NCBI RefSeq assembly: GCF_900115095.1
Contig: NZ_FOVH01000001.1
Location: 372,001-436,000, forward strand
Direction of reading: 5' to 3'
Source of the DNA: Actinomadura madurae
Lineage (GTDB): Bacteria > Actinomycetota > Actinomycetes > Streptosporangiales > Streptosporangiaceae
Length of the DNA stretch: 64,000 nt
Position 1 is the first letter of the stretch. Each line of letters begins with the position of its first letter. A program made the translations under genes and the position numbers. Shown here in pieces: positions 61,942 to 64,000 of this stretch. The notes beneath the pieces are model-generated. The model saw only the letters and a program-made list of their open reading frames with translations, was not told the origin of the DNA and did not search any database.

Positions 61942-63276
61942 ATGCGCCATGCCGTCCTGTTCAGCGTGTTCTCCGGGGTGGCGGTCGCCGCTCCCGTCCT
62001 CGCGGCGGCCGGGACGGCCCCCGCGCGGCCCGCGCACGAACCGCCCGCCGCGCTGACCGGGGCTGCCGGGGCGCCGCGCGTCGTCGAGTACCGGGGGCTG
62101 CGCGTCCCCGTCCCGGCCGGCTGGGAGGTGCACCGGCTCGACCGGGACCCGTCCCGGTGCGTCCGCTTCGACCGGCACGCCGTCTACCTCGGCCGCCCCG
62201 GGCCGCAGCCGGACTGCCCGGCCCGCGTCGTCGGCCGCACCGAGGCCCTGCACATCGAGCCCGCCGGAAGGCACATCGAACCCGCCGGAAGGCACACCGA
62301 GCCCGCCGGGGACCGCCGCGCCGCCCGGACGGTCGTGGACGGCACCGCTCTCGCGTCGCTGACCGTGACGCCGTCCGCCGACCACGAGGCGCGTTTCACC
62401 CTCCCCGAGGCCGGGGTGACGATCACCGGTGTGTACGGGACGGACCCGGCGCGGCTCCAGCGGATCCTGCGCGGCACCCGGTTGTCCGCGGGAGGGGCCG
62501 CCGCACCGCCCGGCACGGGCCTGCGGCCGGGGGAGAGCCCGCCGCCCCCCGTGGACACGCCCTCCGGGCAGGGGCAGGCTCCCGCCCTGGAGCGCCCGTG
62601 GGTGCGAGGCAAGGGGTTCGACACCTGCACCGCCCCGTCCCTGGCCACGATGGAGGCGTGGCGGTCCTCGTTCGAGGTCACCAACATCTACATCGGCGGC
62701 GCGGCGCGCGGGTGCGCCCAGCCGAACCTCAGCGCCTCGTGGGTGAGGCAGGTCCGGGCGATGGGCTACCGCATCACGCCCACCTACGTCGGCCTGCAGG
62801 CTCCCTGCGGCAGCCGCCGGCAGCGCTTCACCACCCGCAACGCCTCCTCGGAGGGCACGAAGGCGGCCGTGGACGCCGCCCGCAAGGCCAGGAGGCTGGG
62901 CATTCCGGAGGGCAACCCCGTCTACTTCGACATGGAGGCGTACCGCCACCGGAACCGCGCCTGCAAGGCCGCCGTCCTGCGGTTCGTGGACAACTGGGTC
63001 GACCGGCTGAAGCGCGAGGGCTACGTCCCGGGCCTGTACAGCAGCTCCAAGTCCGGCATCCGGGACGTGAGCCGGGCCAAGGGGATCAGCAAGCCCGTCG
63101 CCATCTGGTTCGCCAACTGGGACGGGCGGGCCGATGTGTACGGCGACCCGTACTTCCCCGACCACCTGTGGTCCCCGCACCGCCGGATCAAGCAGTACCG
63201 CGGCGGCCACCGGGAGCGGCACGGCGGCGTCACGCTGAACATCGACAGCAACATCGTCGACGGGCGCGTCTACTAG
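61942..63276 (+). CDS. Secreted DUF1906 (glycoside-hydrolase-like) protein
   Basis: A 444-residue exported protein. Signal peptide 1-22 ([20 protein letters not shown] then AAA), an N-terminal unknown domain to about 185, a Pro/Gly-rich linker, and a C-terminal DUF1906 TIM-barrel domain from about 215 ([71 protein letters not shown]). DUF1906 resembles lysozyme-like GH25 and Rv2525c; Asp-Glu in FDMEAY is the likely active site. The ATG at 61942 has GGGGGGAG upstream. Three 21-base repeats lie in the N-terminal part. Confidence 0.85.
   Translation: MRHAVLFSVFSGVAVAAPVLAAAGTAPARPAHEPPAALTGAAGAPRVVEYRGLRVPVPAGWEVHRLDRDPSRCVRFDRHAVYLGRPGPQPDCPARVVGRTEALHIEPAGRHIEPAGRHTEPAGDRRAARTVVDGTALASLTVTPSADHEARFTLPEAGVTITGVYGTDPARLQRILRGTRLSAGGAAAPPGTGLRPGESPPPPVDTPSGQGQAPALERPWVRGKGFDTCTAPSLATMEAWRSSFEVTNIYIGGAARGCAQPNLSASWVRQVRAMGYRITPTYVGLQAPCGSRRQRFTTRNASSEGTKAAVDAARKARRLGIPEGNPVYFDMEAYRHRNRACKAAVLRFVDNWVDRLKREGYVPGLYSSSKSGIRDVSRAKGISKPVAIWFANWDGRADVYGDPYFPDHLWSPHRRIKQYRGGHRERHGGVTLNIDSNIVDGRVY
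62251..62313 (+). repeat. Three 21-base tandem repeats inside the DUF1906 gene
   Basis: Units 62251-62271, 62272-62292 and 62293-62313 encode [14 protein letters not shown] and HTEPAGD, with few base differences. The array is in frame, so copy number can vary without breaking the gene. Confidence 0.88.
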
Positions 63277-63443
63277 GGCCTGCTCAGCCGTCCGGGTGCC
63301 CTAAGCTGGGAAATGCTCTCCGGCGGCGGCGACGCCCGCGCCGGGGCACTCACCGGGGATCGCACTCGCCGCCGCCCGCCGTCGCCGCGGGACCGGGGCG
63401 CACTCACTGTCCCGCCGACCGCCAGCCGGATGGAGAATATTTC

Positions 63444-64000
63444 ATGGCACGCCGTTCCGATGTGCTGGACACGATCGTCAACCTCGCCAAGCGGCGGGGC
63501 CTGGTCTACCCGTCGAGCGAGATCTACGGCGGGCTCCGCGCGTCCTGGGACTACGGGCCGCTCGGCGTCGAGCTGAAGAACAACGTCAAGCGCCAGTGGT
63601 GGAAGTCCATGGTGCAGGGCCGCGACGACATCGTCGGCATCGACTCGTGCGTCATCCTGGCGCGCGAGGTCTGGGAGGCCAGCGGCCACGTCCAGGCGTT
63701 CGTCGACCCGCTCACCGAATGCCAGTCCTGCCACAAGCGCTTCCGGGCCGACCACCTGGAGGAGGCCTACGAGGAGAAGCACGGCCGCGCGCCCGCCAAC
63801 GGCCTCGCCGACATCTCCTGCCCGAACTGCGGCGTCAAGGGCTCCTTCACGGAGCCGAAGATGTTCAACGGGCTGCTCAAGACCTACCTCGGCCCGGTCG
63901 AGGACGAGTCCGGCCTCGCCTACCTGCGTCCCGAGACCGCGCAGGGCATCTTCATCAACTACCTGAACGTCCAGCAGTCCGCGCGCCGCAAGGTGCCGTT
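63444..64000 (+). CDS. glyS: Glycyl-tRNA synthetase (partial, runs off the right edge)
   Basis: The first 185 codons of a class II, alpha2-type glycyl-tRNA synthetase, which charges tRNA-Gly. The opening [20 protein letters not shown] then [16 protein letters not shown] is diagnostic; a zinc knuckle uses CQSCHKRF and CPNCG; the class II motif 2 region reads [11 protein letters not shown]. The ATG at 63444 has GGAGAA 8 bases upstream. No stop codon before the window ends. It follows the zur-znu cluster as in other actinobacteria. Confidence 0.96.
   Translation, partial: MARRSDVLDTIVNLAKRRGLVYPSSEIYGGLRASWDYGPLGVELKNNVKRQWWKSMVQGRDDIVGIDSCVILAREVWEASGHVQAFVDPLTECQSCHKRFRADHLEEAYEEKHGRAPANGLADISCPNCGVKGSFTEPKMFNGLLKTYLGPVEDESGLAYLRPETAQGIFINYLNVQQSARRKVP

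Noticed and set aside
62251..62313. CRISPR-like short repeats
   Set aside because: The repeats are directly adjacent without spacers and are in frame within a coding sequence.
63313..63576. 87-codon frame starting at an ATG 6 nt after TAAGCT before glyS
   Set aside because: The -10 and ATG spacing looks leaderless, but the product is Arg/Pro-rich and runs out of frame into glyS, which has its own ribosome binding site. TAAGCT is more likely just the glyS promoter.

Overview
The window is very GC-rich, with strong G/C preference at third codon positions. It carries a classic actinobacterial housekeeping gene order, Streptomyces-like signal peptides and lipoboxes, and many leaderless transcripts (a TANNNT -10 box 6-9 nt before the start codon). 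I infer an actinomycete chromosome, most likely Streptosporangiales such as Actinomadura/Thermomonosporaceae. I see no rRNA, tRNA, CRISPR array, prophage or transposase.

The backbone is a conserved run of core genes: hflX, degV, comEA-comEC, holA, rpsT, lepA, hemW, DUF3097, hrcA-dnaJ, rsmE, HIT, phoH-ybeY-CNNM/CBS, a cytidine-deaminase-like gene, era, leuA, recO-uppS, zur-znuBCA and glyS (cut by the right edge). Together they serve ribosome assembly and translation (hflX, rpsT, lepA, rsmE, ybeY, era, glyS), heat shock (hrcA-dnaJ under a CIRCE operator), DNA uptake, replication and repair (comEA/EC, holA, recO), cell-wall lipid carrier synthesis (uppS), leucine synthesis (leuA with a leaderless leader peptide) and zinc uptake (Zur box upstream of znuA).

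Accessory modules interrupt this backbone. They are: an AraC regulator with an MFS exporter (4.0-6.2 kb) between degV and comEA; a degV remnant (9.6-9.7 kb) between comEC and holA; LysR, SRPBCC and HAD-like genes with an RNA 2'-phosphotransferase (11.0-13.4 kb); secreted and hypothetical genes with a YezG-type immunity-like protein (15.8-19.5 kb); an ECF-like sigma factor with a membrane partner (24.7-26.0 kb); an MMPL exporter and a very large BTAD/ATPase regulator (30.4-35.9 kb); a TerB-like gene with dimethylarginine dimethylaminohydrolase (37.8-39.2 kb); a LacI-ABC-GH13-GH87-like polysaccharide locus (41.2-50.2 kb); a double-MerR regulator facing an erythromycin-esterase-like gene (50.2-52.3 kb); and a protealysin-type protease translationally coupled to an emfourin-type inhibitor (52.3-53.6 kb). 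A second, secreted M4 protease lies at 56.4-58.0 kb.

The most notable points are the degV relic, whose differences from the intact gene are mostly synonymous; the protease-inhibitor pair; the probable alpha-glucan utilisation locus; the leuA leader; the cytidine-deaminase-fold gene without catalytic residues; the operator that straddles the -10 box of the BTAD regulator; and the Zur box that runs into the stop codon of the neighbouring gene.
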